A stretch of DNA of 64,000 nucleotides from Algoriphagus marinus (GCF_001936475.1 NZ_MSPQ01000002.1:186001-250000); one strand, 5' to 3'. Positions 14,807 to 25,097 are shown, numbered from the stretch's first letter. Numbers and translations: made by a program. The notes: a model not told the origin generated them from the letters alone.

Positions 14807-16787
14807 ACATTTCTTCCGGCTCATTCCACATCCCGTCTTCCTTGATGATATTGATCAATTCATCCACTGCTCGCTCGGAGGGAACAGATCGCTTGACCAC
14901 TTCTTTCCCTTTATAGAGGGTAATTTTTCCTTTTCCCGAACCTACGTAGCCAAAATCTGCATCTGCCATTTCTCCAGGCCCATTCACGATGCAACCCATG
15001 ATTCCAATCTTCACTCCTTTCAGGTGATCGGTGCGCTTACGGATCATCGCAGTGGTTTCCTGAAGATCAAAGAGCGTTCTTCCACAGGAAGGACAAGAAA
15101 TGTATTCTGTCTTGGACATTCTAGTTCGCGCTGCTTGAAGCACACCAAAACCAGTAGCATTATGCAATTTGATTTGATCCAAAAACTCTTCCCGAGTATG
15201 TGATTTTTCTTTTTCCAAAGAAATAAAAATCCCATCGCCTAATCCATCAATCAGCAATCCTCCAACATCTGTTGCAGCGTAAAGCATCGTTTCGTCAGCA
15301 GTTTGATCGGGATAACTCACTTTGATGACCACCGGGATTTTAAGATCGGCATTCATGAGGCTTACCATTGCGCGGCGCAAAGCCGGCATAGAATGACTAT
15401 TGGAGGTCTTTAGAATCAAAACCGTATCAGTTCGATTTCCGACCAAAGGAATAGCTTCTTTAATTTGTGTATCAGCTATTTCTAAGAAATTTAGCTCCGG
15501 ATGAAACGCTTTGGAATTTTCAAATTCTGCTAGGGTAAAGAGCGGGAATTTATTTCCTCTGTCTTTACTTTGATTCCATATTTCTAAATCCTGAATTTCT
15601 TTCATACCATTTGGAAGCATGAAAGGGATGGCATTTTTACCGGAATACACGAAGTCGCAACCCTGATCATTCATCTTCCACTTATCCAGTTCTGGTAAGT
15701 AAAAATGCCCGACCTGCTTCATCTCTTTAGGAGTGATTTCCGAAATTTTAGAGATATCAGTGATTACCCGAGGCACATTGTGATCTCCGAAATTGTACAC
15801 TTCCTTCGTCTCACGCTTCGCATGATCAAATGGATGAATGGGATATTGGGTTATTGGGCGAATCGGATCATGATGAGCGCGATGTGCGTAGCGATCGATC
15901 AAAGCTTTAGCAACGGGAGCTTCAAATTCAGGATCTTCGGTCAAAGAAACTCGAACTGTATCTCCCAAACCATCTTCCAACAGCGTTCCGATTCCCACTG
16001 CAGATTTGATCCGGCCATCTTCTGCCTCACCAGCCTCGGTCACACCAAGATGAAGTGGATAAGGTTTGAAACCACCCTCATTCAGTTTTTGAACCAAAAG
16101 CCGATAAGCTTGAACCATAACCTGAGTATTGGATGACTTCATCGAAATCACGATCTGATTGTAATTTTCATCCTCGCAGATTCGTAGAAACTCCAAGGCA
16201 GATTCCACCATTCCAAGGGGAGAATCTCCGTATCGGCTCATGATTCGATCCGAAAGGGAACCGTGGTTGGTGCCGATTCGCATTGCGGTGCCATTTTCCT
16301 TACAGATTTTCACCAAAGGAAGGAATCGCTCGCGGATTCGATCCAGCTCCTCTTGATAGCTGGCATCGGTATAGTCTATGACTTCAAATTTCTTTTTATC
16401 GGCGTAGTTGCCTGGATTTACACGCACTTTTTCGACAATACGAGCAGCTACTTCTGCCGCATTTGGTGTGAAGTGAATATCTGCCACCAGAGGTGTTGTA
16501 TAGCCTCTTTTACGAAGTTCAGCCTTGATATTTTTTAGATTTTCAGCTTCCTTAATACTTGGCGCTGTGATCCGAATCAGTTCACAACCACTCTCGATCA
16601 TTCGGATACTCTGCTCCACCGAACCAATCGTATCCATGGTATCCACTGTAGTCATGGATTGTACCACAATGTGGTTATCTCCTCCGATGATGACATCGCC
16701 GATTTGTACTGGGATGGTTTTACGACGAGAATAGTGCGTGAGACTATCGCAATAGATTTGATCTAAACTCTTGATGCTTGACTCCAT
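14805..16787 (-). CDS. ispG: 4-hydroxy-3-methylbut-2-enyl-diphosphate synthase IspG (long form)
   Basis: IspG makes HMBPP from MEcPP in the MEP isoprenoid pathway. The N-terminal TIM barrel (residues 1-300) has VQSMTTVDTMDT and LVADIHFTPNAAEV. The C-terminal iron-sulfur domain has CPSCGRTLFDLQ (about 566) and GIMGCIVNGPGE (about 599), giving the three Cys ligands. At 660 residues it is far longer than the roughly 370-residue E. coli enzyme. The extra part of about 250 residues between the two domains is usual in Bacteroidota and plants. It is cytosolic and lies in one unit with the dehydrogenase gene six bases upstream. Confidence 0.97.
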   Translation of the reverse strand: MESSIKSLDQIYCDSLTHYSRRKTIPVQIGDVIIGGDNHIVVQSMTTVDTMDTIGSVEQSIRMIESGCELIRITAPSIKEAENLKNIKAELRKRGYTTPLVADIHFTPNAAEVAARIVEKVRVNPGNYADKKKFEVIDYTDASYQEELDRIRERFLPLVKICKENGTAMRIGTNHGSLSDRIMSRYGDSPLGMVESALEFLRICEDENYNQIVISMKSSNTQVMVQAYRLLVQKLNEGGFKPYPLHLGVTEAGEAEDGRIKSAVGIGTLLEDGLGDTVRVSLTEDPEFEAPVAKALIDRYAHRAHHDPIRPITQYPIHPFDHAKRETKEVYNFGDHNVPRVITDISKISEITPKEMKQVGHFYLPELDKWKMNDQGCDFVYSGKNAIPFMLPNGMKEIQDLEIWNQSKDRGNKFPLFTLAEFENSKAFHPELNFLEIADTQIKEAIPLVGNRTDTVLILKTSNSHSMPALRRAMVSLMNADLKIPVVIKVSYPDQTADETMLYAATDVGGLLIDGLGDGIFISLEKEKSHTREEFLDQIKLHNATGFGVLQAARTRMSKTEYISCPSCGRTLFDLQETTAMIRKRTDHLKGVKIGIMGCIVNGPGEMADADFGYVGSGKGKITLYKGKEVVKRSVPSERAVDELINIIKEDGMWNEPEEM

Positions 16788-16793
16788 AAATAC

Positions 16794-17498
16794 TTAAATA
16801 TCGCCCAATTGAGGTCTGATGGTAATTTCTTCAACAACGGATTGTGGGGAAAGGTTATAGGCTCCCCAGACGCATTCAGCTACGTCTTCAGCCTTCATAA
16901 AACGCTCTAGCGGTAAATCAGACCCTTCCCAACTTGCAGTGTAAGTAGCTCCTGGAAGAATGGAAGTCACTTTAATCTGATGTGGCTTGAGCTCCTCACG
17001 AAGGCATTTGGTCATGCCGAGCATTGCCCACTTTGATACTGCATAGCTGCCTCCATTTGGGTATGCGGTTGTTCCGGCAATTGAACCCATACTGAAAATA
17101 TAGCCAGATTTCCGAGCTATCATTTCCTTGACAAAAGCACGAGTCAGATGATATGCGGAAAATAGATTCGTCTCCATCATCAGCTCAAAGTTTCCTTCCG
17201 GTTCATCGTGAATGGATCCCGGAAGGAAAATCCCGGTATTATTTACCAAGACATCAGGGGTCGCAATTCCTTTGACATATTCAGCAAATGCCTTGACTTC
17301 CTCTTTTTGAGATAAATCTGCTTGCTTCGCAAAAACCTTAATCCCAGAAAACTCACTTTCAATTTGCTCTTTAAGCTCTTCCAGTTCTTTGGCATTTCGA
17401 GAACAGGTGAAAATGTCGAAGCCCTCAGCTGCAAATCTGGAAATGATCGCTCTTCCGATTCCTTTGGTACCTCCTGTGACTAGGATACTTTTGATCAT
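16794..17498 (-). CDS. Short-chain dehydrogenase/reductase
   Basis: The 234-residue protein shows the SDR pattern: TGGTKGIG for cofactor binding (residues 8-15), VNNTGIF, and the catalytic Ser (FSMGSIAG) with YAVSK. It is related to FabG-type 3-oxoacyl-ACP reductases but is equally close to many general SDRs, so the substrate is open. A -7 type element TAACTTTG lies at 17544-17551 on the minus strand, about 46 bases before the ATG. ispG follows after six bases. Confidence 0.88.
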   Translation of the reverse strand: MIKSILVTGGTKGIGRAIISRFAAEGFDIFTCSRNAKELEELKEQIESEFSGIKVFAKQADLSQKEEVKAFAEYVKGIATPDVLVNNTGIFLPGSIHDEPEGNFELMMETNLFSAYHLTRAFVKEMIARKSGYIFSMGSIAGTTAYPNGGSYAVSKWAMLGMTKCLREELKPHQIKVTSILPGATYTASWEGSDLPLERFMKAEDVAECVWGAYNLSPQSVVEEITIRPQLGDI

Positions 17499-17561
17499 TT
17501 GGTTAGTAGTTTAATAGTTAGTGTGACAACTATCTAGCACGAGCAAAGTTACATTTTTTTG

Positions 17562-20500
17562 TCAAAAGAGTGCGGAAACTTGCATTCTCCCCACATGAAC
17601 TATCCGGTCCAGTCCCTGGGAATTTCTTCCTTCATAAACCAGATTCAACTGTAGCCCCTCTCCTATTTTTTGTAGCCAGTTCAAGTTCCAGGTGATATTC
17701 GTGCCAGGAGTCAATGCTTGCAGCATTTCGTAGCCCACTGGAGAATTCACCTCTCCGTTATAATCAATCTGGATCAATTTCAGAGTGCCTGTAAGCGTCG
17801 TGCGAATTGCTTTTGCGTAGCGTAAATCCACTCCAACTTGATGCAATTGAGCAGTTTCTTCAAACTCTATATTCTGCAAATTTTCTTTTCCTGTAAAAGA
17901 ATAAGTCATCGTGGTTCGGAAATAAGGATTGGGTTGCCAAGCGAATTCAGGACCGATTTGACTTTGTTGAATGGTATAGTTCCGGTTTTGCAGAAAGTCG
18001 GAAGCAGAACTTCTTTGTCCAGTCCCGGCAATTATTCGCAGGGTGGTCTGCCCATTGAAATTATAGCGGGTGTTCAATTTCCAATCCTTTTGAATCAAAT
18101 CCTCAAAGCCTCCCGAAAGCAACTGCTTGAATTGAGAATCAAAAAGCGAAAGGTCAAACCCATAGGAAGCTGCCGCACGATTGAAGAAAAAACTACTACG
18201 AATGACTTGCCTAAGGGATATGATTTCATCCCGATCAATATTTCCAATAAAGGGATTCACGCGATCTTTAAATTGATCAGAAGTGACTTTTTTCTCAACA
18301 CTTAGACTTGTTGTATTCGAAAACTTTTGGAGAAAAGCTTTCAGACCGGCTTCTTTCTTCCAATTCTCCGGGAATCTTGCCTGCAAACGATAATTTAAAA
18401 TACTGGTATAAGCCTGAATGTAGGTATCTGTAGGTACGAAAATTTTGATGTATTGCTTTTCTTCCGGATTGATCGCAAGGTAAAACTCATTCAATTGCTG
18501 AACCCCGTCGCCATTATCATCCCGCCAAGTATGCGTACCGTCCCCGTTTGGAGCTGGAAGAAAAACAAACTCCCGCTGCAATTCCCTACCATTTCCAATC
18601 GCATAGCTCACCTCATTTCGGAGGGAGTTTTTCCAAATACTACCCTGATAATCCAACTTTCCCATCACAGTCAGCTCTTCCGGCAAATCCCTTTGGATAA
18701 AGGCAAGCGTACGGTATGTAAATGTAGAACTCAAACTATGCTGGGTCCATTGCTTGCGAAAGGTCAAATTGGAAGTAAAGGCTTTGGTATCTTTCAGAAG
18801 CTCACCTGCAAAAGGGGCCTTATCCTCTCTCCAAGCTGCATCAGCCAAAAAGGAGTATGAAAGTGAATCATTGCTGCGCAAAAAAAACAGATGTTCTTTG
18901 AAGTTCATCGCAGTGCTGACTACTGAATCCGTTTCAGAATTCCGAAGGGCATTTTGGTCCAGGGAAAACTGATATCCCGGAACGAGAATTTTAGAGTTAT
19001 AACTGACATTCGCCAAATACCGAGTCCAGTCAGAATTCAAGCTATCAAGCTCACTGTTCAATCTAAAAAACTCTTGCCTCACCCGAATTTTCTTCCCCAA
19101 TTGGATATTCCAATTTCCAGTATGCTGAGTTCCATTCAGAACGTTTTCACGGTTACGCATGTAAACCAAGTAATTGAACCGATTCAAATTGTCTTTTTCG
19201 AATCCCAAGCCAGCCCTAAAGAAATGCTCAGCTGCCGCTTTTCGAAGATCAGACTGATTCAATCCCCAATCTCGGTCAAACTCTATGTATCGAAATCGAT
19301 CGATGAAATTGAAATTGGTTGAGTTGTATTCAAATTCTGTTTGGCCTTTCATGGTATAGCCTTTAAAAATATTGGAAGATCGCCCTTCCGATTGAAGTCC
19401 CACTTTCCAAGCTAGGCCTTGATTATCCTCATCGCCAAGTTCCGAAAACAGGTTTTTATCAGTAGATGAAAGTGCTAACTCCGTGTAGGCTTTTTCATAT
19501 TCACCTAATTTGACACGTGTGCCTGCTGTAGTCATTCGCTTGCTGTCAGGTGCGGGAAGTTGAGTGAGGATTGAGTAATCCCCTTGTCGAACTCCGTTGA
19601 TTCGAGGGATATATTCAAACACGGTTCCATTAGAAAGCTGGCTGGACCTTCGGTAATCGCCGAGTCCCTGGCCTACCTGAGAAAATGAAAGTGCAAAATG
19701 CGCCAGATCCGGATCAGAAGAATAGCGGTAATACGTAAGCATTTCTCCATTTTCCCCTTCCTCTTCTATTCTTTCATAAAGAATTCTGTTGGGGTCAAAA
19801 GCAACGCTGTCAATTCTGGGAATCAAAGCCAACTCCGTTTGATCTCCCACTGATGCCAAAAGAGCCAATTCCTGTTGAGAAAAATCAGTAAAAAGTGGGC
19901 GGTTTCGGTTGTCTTTTTCCTGATAGTAATTCAAATAAATATCAAATTTCCCATTAGTCTGGGTGTGATTTGCTCCAATAATTGACCGACTGTAGTTTCG
20001 TTCAGCATATTCAAAATCAATTCGAATTCGAGAATATTGAGTGATCAATACTTTCGGGGTAAAAGTGATTTCAGCCTGATTGTAGTCAATCACATAATCC
20101 TCATTGAATCCACGCTGAAGCAATCTCCCATCCAAAAAGACCCGTTCGGAATTAGCCATTATAATGACAAACCGTTCATTGTTAGGCCCACTGATCCGGT
20201 AAGGACCAAGTGTGCCCTCGATAATTGGAAGTTGAATTGATGCAAATTTCCCTTTGGCGATCGAAGCGAAGCCTTGAGAGCTGGATGTCCATTTTTCGTT
20301 TAGCTTATAATTCGCCGTGAATTGAAGCCCTTGCACATTTTTGTAGTAGCGAAGAAATTCCGATTGCCGTTGTTGCAATACTACATCTCCCGCAGCAAGG
20401 GAAAAGTCATCGTTGTAAAGTTCAATAAGGACATTATCAAAGTCTTGAATCTGTTGGGTATTCCCCTCGGGCTGAAAGGGCACATTTTGATCTGTGATAC

Positions 20501-21026
20501 TGGCACGAATATTCAAATTCTCAGAAATAGCTCCCTCCAGCTGAAGATTCAGAGCAGAGTTGACGAATACATTTTGAGTATTTCCGAAGGAAATCCCACG
20601 TGTGAGACTTCCACTTTTGTATAAATCCGTGGTTGGAAAAAGCTCCTCCCGGAAATCAAAAGCTGGCAACTCAGCCATTTGAGCATCCTGAAACCTCGCC
20701 ATGGAATCGTAATCTGTCATCAGTGTCCTCCGAGCGACAGGCTGATCAAACCGGATACTGAATGTCCGAAAGCAAACTTGAATTGAATCCGGAACAGGAT
20801 TTTCTCCATAATCCACTTGCAGTAAATTCTTACTTAGGTCGAAGCGATAGTTAAGAGGATTGCCAGACTTGTTGGTTATGCGAATACTTTCTTCAATTCC
20901 TGAAAGGGAATCCAATTCGGTAGGTTCTAAAAAATAATCTCCTGCATACCAGCGACACTTTTCCTGAGCATTTGCTGCTGAAAAAGAACCTAAGAGTAAA
21001 AACCAGGAAAATATCCAAACTCGCAT
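17562..21026 (-). CDS. Large outer-membrane beta-barrel protein
   Basis: From ATG 21026 the product has 1,154 residues; the TTG two codons up is less likely. A signal peptide (MRVWIFSWFLLLGSFSAANA) precedes a segment near residues 130-200 with LTRGISFGNTQNVFVNSAL and QPEGNTQQIQDFDNVLIEL. This is similar in style to the repeated region of SprA, the type IX secretion pore, but the protein is half as long. The remainder is alternating aromatic and polar beta strands, and the last residue is Phe, as in outer-membrane barrels. It sits directly downstream of the large histidine kinase. The function is unknown. Confidence 0.7.
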   Translation of the reverse strand: MRVWIFSWFLLLGSFSAANAQEKCRWYAGDYFLEPTELDSLSGIEESIRITNKSGNPLNYRFDLSKNLLQVDYGENPVPDSIQVCFRTFSIRFDQPVARRTLMTDYDSMARFQDAQMAELPAFDFREELFPTTDLYKSGSLTRGISFGNTQNVFVNSALNLQLEGAISENLNIRASITDQNVPFQPEGNTQQIQDFDNVLIELYNDDFSLAAGDVVLQQRQSEFLRYYKNVQGLQFTANYKLNEKWTSSSQGFASIAKGKFASIQLPIIEGTLGPYRISGPNNERFVIIMANSERVFLDGRLLQRGFNEDYVIDYNQAEITFTPKVLITQYSRIRIDFEYAERNYSRSIIGANHTQTNGKFDIYLNYYQEKDNRNRPLFTDFSQQELALLASVGDQTELALIPRIDSVAFDPNRILYERIEEEGENGEMLTYYRYSSDPDLAHFALSFSQVGQGLGDYRRSSQLSNGTVFEYIPRINGVRQGDYSILTQLPAPDSKRMTTAGTRVKLGEYEKAYTELALSSTDKNLFSELGDEDNQGLAWKVGLQSEGRSSNIFKGYTMKGQTEFEYNSTNFNFIDRFRYIEFDRDWGLNQSDLRKAAAEHFFRAGLGFEKDNLNRFNYLVYMRNRENVLNGTQHTGNWNIQLGKKIRVRQEFFRLNSELDSLNSDWTRYLANVSYNSKILVPGYQFSLDQNALRNSETDSVVSTAMNFKEHLFFLRSNDSLSYSFLADAAWREDKAPFAGELLKDTKAFTSNLTFRKQWTQHSLSSTFTYRTLAFIQRDLPEELTVMGKLDYQGSIWKNSLRNEVSYAIGNGRELQREFVFLPAPNGDGTHTWRDDNGDGVQQLNEFYLAINPEEKQYIKIFVPTDTYIQAYTSILNYRLQARFPENWKKEAGLKAFLQKFSNTTSLSVEKKVTSDQFKDRVNPFIGNIDRDEIISLRQVIRSSFFFNRAAASYGFDLSLFDSQFKQLLSGGFEDLIQKDWKLNTRYNFNGQTTLRIIAGTGQRSSASDFLQNRNYTIQQSQIGPEFAWQPNPYFRTTMTYSFTGKENLQNIEFEETAQLHQVGVDLRYAKAIRTTLTGTLKLIQIDYNGEVNSPVGYEMLQALTPGTNITWNLNWLQKIGEGLQLNLVYEGRNSQGLDRIVHVGRMQVSALF

Positions 21027-21073
21027 ATTCAATCTGAATCAGCTTTTAGTTCCAAGGTACTAAAAACAGCTTG

Positions 21074-24000
21074 TTATCTGATTAAGGGAAAGGTGAGGTA
21101 AAATGTCGTTCCTTTGTCAATCTCTGTATCGAACCAGATTTTCCCTCCTGCTGTTTCGACGCCACTTTTCGCAATAGCCAATCCCAAACCTGATCCAGTT
21201 GATTTTGTGGAGAAGTTTGGAATGAAGATTTTATCTTTCAATTCTGGAGATATCCCTTTTCCATTGTCGGTGATTTCAAGAAAAACAGCCTCATCAGTCA
21301 ACCAAAGCCAAATTCGAATTTCAGCTCTCTTCCCATCCGGCACCGCCTGAATTCCATTGATAATCAAATTGGAAATCACCCTTCCAAAGAGCTTATCATC
21401 CCCCAAAATAGGAATATCCTCAGTGTAGGAATCATCCTGAAAAATCAGATCTACCTCCTGATTATTTTTAAAAAGTTCAAGAACTTTCATCAAAACAGAT
21501 TTGAAGTTCATAAATTCATTTTTCGGCAAAGGCATTTTAGCAAAAGTAGAAAAGGAGGATGCAATCCCACTCAAGGCATCTACCTGATGAATAAGTGTCT
21601 CCAGCGACTTTTTTAATTTGCTAGGATCATCCAACCTTCCGTCATTCTCCAGACGAAGCAAATGCTGAAGCGTTAACTTCATAGGAGTCAGCGGATTTTT
21701 GATTTCATGAGCTACTTGCTTTGCCATTTCTCGCCAAGCGGACTCTTTCTCGGTAGACGCAAGGATCTTTTTACTCGATTCCAACTTAAAGAGCATGTTA
21801 TTGTATTCATTGACAAGCAATCCAATTTCATCTTTTGAACCCCAATACATGGGTTCGTTATTTTCAAGATTGGTGGTCTTGAGTTTTTGCGTTAACAATT
21901 TAAAAGGGAATGTCAGATTAGTAGAAACGAAGTAGGAAACCACTAAAAACAAGATGAAAATGATTACAAAAGCATTGAAAATATTACTCAAAACATCTGC
22001 AATTAAGGAGTTTAATTCTGCCTCAGACTCGAAGAATGGCACTGCCAAGATCCCAAGATTCGCATTGCTACCGGAAGAAGGAATCGCGAGGTAAACAGAT
22101 TTGAATCGAAGTTTACCGATCTGCTCATTTGCCAAAAATTGGTTTTGCCCATTTTCCTGAATTTCAGCTAAAGCCCGAGGATTGATTAATGGGGAAAGAA
22201 TTTTCTTATCGAAAATATTTGGCCGGTTAGTAGTTTCCAAATATCCCTGATTATCATAAAGATGAATGTCACTTGCAGTAGTATTTGCCAAGCTATTGAC
22301 TTCTTCAGTAAGTAGATCATTGGCTACATTTCCAGGTTCTTGGTTATTCAAGAAACTCCCGAGATTTCCTCTAATTAGAGTTGCTTTTTGAATGTATTGC
22401 CTATCCAAATCATCCCGGTAGCTATTTGCAAGTAGTCCTATAGTGATTATACTGATAATGATAATCGGGAAAAAGAAAGCGAAATTCAGATATAATTGGA
22501 GCTTGGTAGAGTAGTTGAATTCAAATTTTCTATAGCCTTTAAATAATGTATTGATCAGAATTGTGAAAAAAGTCGAGAATACAAAGACTACGAAGAAGAG
22601 GGAGATATTTCCGAAAAAATGAGAAATCGTATTATTTGGAGAAGAAATGACGATTACCTCCTCCCCATTGTTGATCCCAAAGTGATGATACCCCAGGCTG
22701 TGGATCCCCTCTGTGAAAAAAGAATTACGATCAACCAAACTTGGGATGTCTAATTGGAGAAAATTAAATGAACCAGAACTCCGGATCAATTGATTTTCTT
22801 TGAAAATACCATAGTCGTACCGAACTGGATCAAGTTTGTCACTGTATTTTTTATCCAACAATAATTTAGGATAAACACTACTCGGTTGAATCCGTAATTG
22901 ATTCAACTCCAAAAAAATCGTCCCAAGTTGACTAGTCTCTTTTGAAACCGGAATGAAGGACACAAATCGGTTTCCCGCAATATTTTCATTCCCTCGCAGG
23001 AAATAAAGGCCTTTGACACTGGTTGCATAGTCGCTCTTAATGTAATCCAATCTGAGATTTTCCAATGATTCGCCATCTGGAGGGCCAAGTAGCTGCTGAC
23101 CACCGGAAGAAAAGATGCGAATTCGGACTTCAAACTGATCAAAATAATTATCCAAATAGATTCTTCTGATTTTAGTTTCTATTGGCTCTTTAGAAAAGAG
23201 GGGGTCTGAAATCCTATTCTGGATAAATAAATCTGCCTTGATACGATTAAATATTTCTCCCAAAAAGAACTCTGTCATCACATCATTCTCTATTAAGTTT
23301 TGTGTGGCAAACCGAGATTTAGACTGAATCAACTGATATTTTTCTGTCTGAAAAGTGCTAATGCCCACAATACTCGCCGAAATCAAACATGCGAAGAAAA
23401 AAGTCAGAAATGTATCTAGGCCAAGACGAAAAACATTTTTAAAAAGCTCTAATCGGATAATTAAAAACAGAAAAGTCAAATGAATACCCCAAACCAAAAC
23501 AGACCAGTTGGAAAAGAAGGATAAGGCAATTCCTACCGGAATTCCTATCGCTATAATAATGAGATAGAGCTGCTTCTTATTTGTACTGATTTTGAGAAGC
23601 AAACTGAAAAGTGTCAAAGAAAGCAGAACATAAACTGCTCCCCAAAGAAAAAGAATAATAAAACTCAAACCCTTAAACAAATCGAAAGAAGGAATAGAAC
23701 TTATATTCAAAGCCCATTGAGAATTGAGCATCAAATCTCTAGGAAGAAACCAAAGTAAATAGAGACTGGTACTGCTGACAAATAGAATGATAAGAAGGAA
23801 TATTTTAACCTCTATGGGTTCTTTAAAAACCTTGATTTTCTCATGCATCTGCTTCGATGCCAGTTGATAAATAATCAATCCAAAAATAAATACTCCACAA
23901 AGCGTATTGAGGAGAAGGTCTCCAAGGCTAGGATTAAGCCAAGAAGAAGCATAATTACTCGGATTGAAAAGGGAAATATTGAGAAAACTACCTGGAAAAT

Positions 24001-24778
24001 CAACCAATAGCATAATCAATCTAAAGGCTGACAACACCAAAATGGCATATCCTATCGCTTGCCATTTTCTTCCTTTTCTCCATTTTTTGAGAACAAAATC
24101 AGTAGACAATAAAAAGTAAAGCAAGAATATTGAAGTGAAGAAAATCAAAATTGCCGCATTAATGATACGCCCAGCAGGTATATAACCAAGTAAAAAATTC
24201 ACTCCGAAAAGTGGTATGCCAGCTGGATTAACTACCAATTGACCGGTTGCTTCTTCAGGAGCAAAAATTTCAATTCTGCTATTTCCGAAAAGGCTAGGAT
24301 TAGCTCCAGTGATGAGATAATCATTCTCAATGTTTCCAGGCCAAATAAGGCGAAGTGCATGGACTATCACATAATCAACCTCATTTCTTCTGATAGGTCG
24401 GATTTTAAGGAGCATAGTCCCATAAGGATCATTGAGAAGCTGATAATCTTTATTCAGATCAACATTTGAAAAATCGAGGGTTAGGGAGAAATCAGACCAG
24501 TAGGATAAATCTCCAGTTTTATTGAGGATAAAAAAGGGATGCCGATGATCTGGAATTGAAAGCTTACCAAAGCTAAGGCTGTCTTCATTTCGGAACTCCA
24601 TCAGAACCTGAATAAAATCTTCATCAAATTCACGGTCCACCGCTTGGATTCTATCTTGAAGGTCTTGGAGATAGGTCTCCTCATCACTTTTTTGGAAAAA
24701 AAAGAAATTCAAGACAAGGACTGCAAGAAGCAAGAAAGCACTGATCAAAATGATCAGTCTACGGGATTCATGGCTCAT
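21074..24778 (-). CDS. NtrY-like histidine kinase with large membrane sensor part
   Basis: From ATG 24778 the protein has 1,234 residues (a TTG eight codons up is less likely). One membrane helix (LIILISAFLLLAVLVLNFF) and a periplasmic part are followed by a block of about eight to ten helices (residues 200-480), a second extracytoplasmic domain, another helix pair and a HAMP-like linker. The kinase core has AHEIKNPLTPMKLTL (phospho-His about 1021), NLIINGIQAVPDGKRAEI (N box), DNGKGISPELKDKIF and GSGLGLAIAKSG. No response regulator is nearby, so it is an orphan. It may sense envelope state; that is inference. Confidence 0.85.
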   Translation of the reverse strand: MSHESRRLIILISAFLLLAVLVLNFFFFQKSDEETYLQDLQDRIQAVDREFDEDFIQVLMEFRNEDSLSFGKLSIPDHRHPFFILNKTGDLSYWSDFSLTLDFSNVDLNKDYQLLNDPYGTMLLKIRPIRRNEVDYVIVHALRLIWPGNIENDYLITGANPSLFGNSRIEIFAPEEATGQLVVNPAGIPLFGVNFLLGYIPAGRIINAAILIFFTSIFLLYFLLSTDFVLKKWRKGRKWQAIGYAILVLSAFRLIMLLVDFPGSFLNISLFNPSNYASSWLNPSLGDLLLNTLCGVFIFGLIIYQLASKQMHEKIKVFKEPIEVKIFLLIILFVSSTSLYLLWFLPRDLMLNSQWALNISSIPSFDLFKGLSFIILFLWGAVYVLLSLTLFSLLLKISTNKKQLYLIIIAIGIPVGIALSFFSNWSVLVWGIHLTFLFLIIRLELFKNVFRLGLDTFLTFFFACLISASIVGISTFQTEKYQLIQSKSRFATQNLIENDVMTEFFLGEIFNRIKADLFIQNRISDPLFSKEPIETKIRRIYLDNYFDQFEVRIRIFSSGGQQLLGPPDGESLENLRLDYIKSDYATSVKGLYFLRGNENIAGNRFVSFIPVSKETSQLGTIFLELNQLRIQPSSVYPKLLLDKKYSDKLDPVRYDYGIFKENQLIRSSGSFNFLQLDIPSLVDRNSFFTEGIHSLGYHHFGINNGEEVIVISSPNNTISHFFGNISLFFVVFVFSTFFTILINTLFKGYRKFEFNYSTKLQLYLNFAFFFPIIIISIITIGLLANSYRDDLDRQYIQKATLIRGNLGSFLNNQEPGNVANDLLTEEVNSLANTTASDIHLYDNQGYLETTNRPNIFDKKILSPLINPRALAEIQENGQNQFLANEQIGKLRFKSVYLAIPSSGSNANLGILAVPFFESEAELNSLIADVLSNIFNAFVIIFILFLVVSYFVSTNLTFPFKLLTQKLKTTNLENNEPMYWGSKDEIGLLVNEYNNMLFKLESSKKILASTEKESAWREMAKQVAHEIKNPLTPMKLTLQHLLRLENDGRLDDPSKLKKSLETLIHQVDALSGIASSFSTFAKMPLPKNEFMNFKSVLMKVLELFKNNQEVDLIFQDDSYTEDIPILGDDKLFGRVISNLIINGIQAVPDGKRAEIRIWLWLTDEAVFLEITDNGKGISPELKDKIFIPNFSTKSTGSGLGLAIAKSGVETAGGKIWFDTEIDKGTTFYLTFPLIR

Positions 24779-24797
24779 TTGGATGTAAAATAAAAAA

Positions 24798-24823
24798 AGC
24801 AAAGTCCCTGATCAAACTTTGCT
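24798..24823 (-). terminator. Terminator at the end of the act-cta cluster
   Basis: AGCAAAGT (24798-24805) pairs with ACTTTGCT (24816-24823), and on the minus strand TTTTTTTA follows. It lies just after the last cluster gene (stop at 24834) and before the kinase start. Confidence 0.75.
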
Positions 24824-24833
24824 CTTTTTTGAT

Positions 24834-25097
24834 TTAGCGTAGTGCTAATTTGGCTTTTTTCTTTTTTGCTGCTCTATACCAAAAGAAACCAATTACTGCT
24901 GCCATAAGGTATGGCATAATGAATAAATAAAGGATTCCATTGTTCAAGCCGGCTCCAATACTGGTATCGCCATTACTCACGTTATTTTCTACCGAGGCAC
25001 GGCACATGGCACACTGTGCAAAAGAATTAGTCTGAACAAACAGAAATGCAAAGACTAAAAACGAATAGTAGAATATTTTTTTTAGGATACTTTTCAT
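24834..25097 (-). CDS. Small membrane protein of the oxidase cluster
   Basis: The 87-residue protein has a signal-like helix (FYYSFLVFAFLFVQTNSFAQ), a short periplasmic part with QCAMCRASVENN, and a second helix (ILYLFIMPYLMAAVIGFFWY) ending in a Lys-rich tail. The CAMC pair might bind metal or be redox active. It is the last gene of the respiratory cluster. Similar small proteins occur at this place in other Cytophagales as I recall. It may assist copper insertion, an inference from the neighbours sco and DUF420. Confidence 0.7.
   Translation of the reverse strand: MKSILKKIFYYSFLVFAFLFVQTNSFAQCAMCRASVENNVSNGDTSIGAGLNNGILYLFIMPYLMAAVIGFFWYRAAKKKKAKLALR

Noticed and set aside
17838..18860. 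Antisense frames of 135-155 codons inside the large barrel gene
   Set aside because: The opposite strand encodes a signal peptide and regular beta pattern over 1,154 residues, so the antisense frames are not supported.
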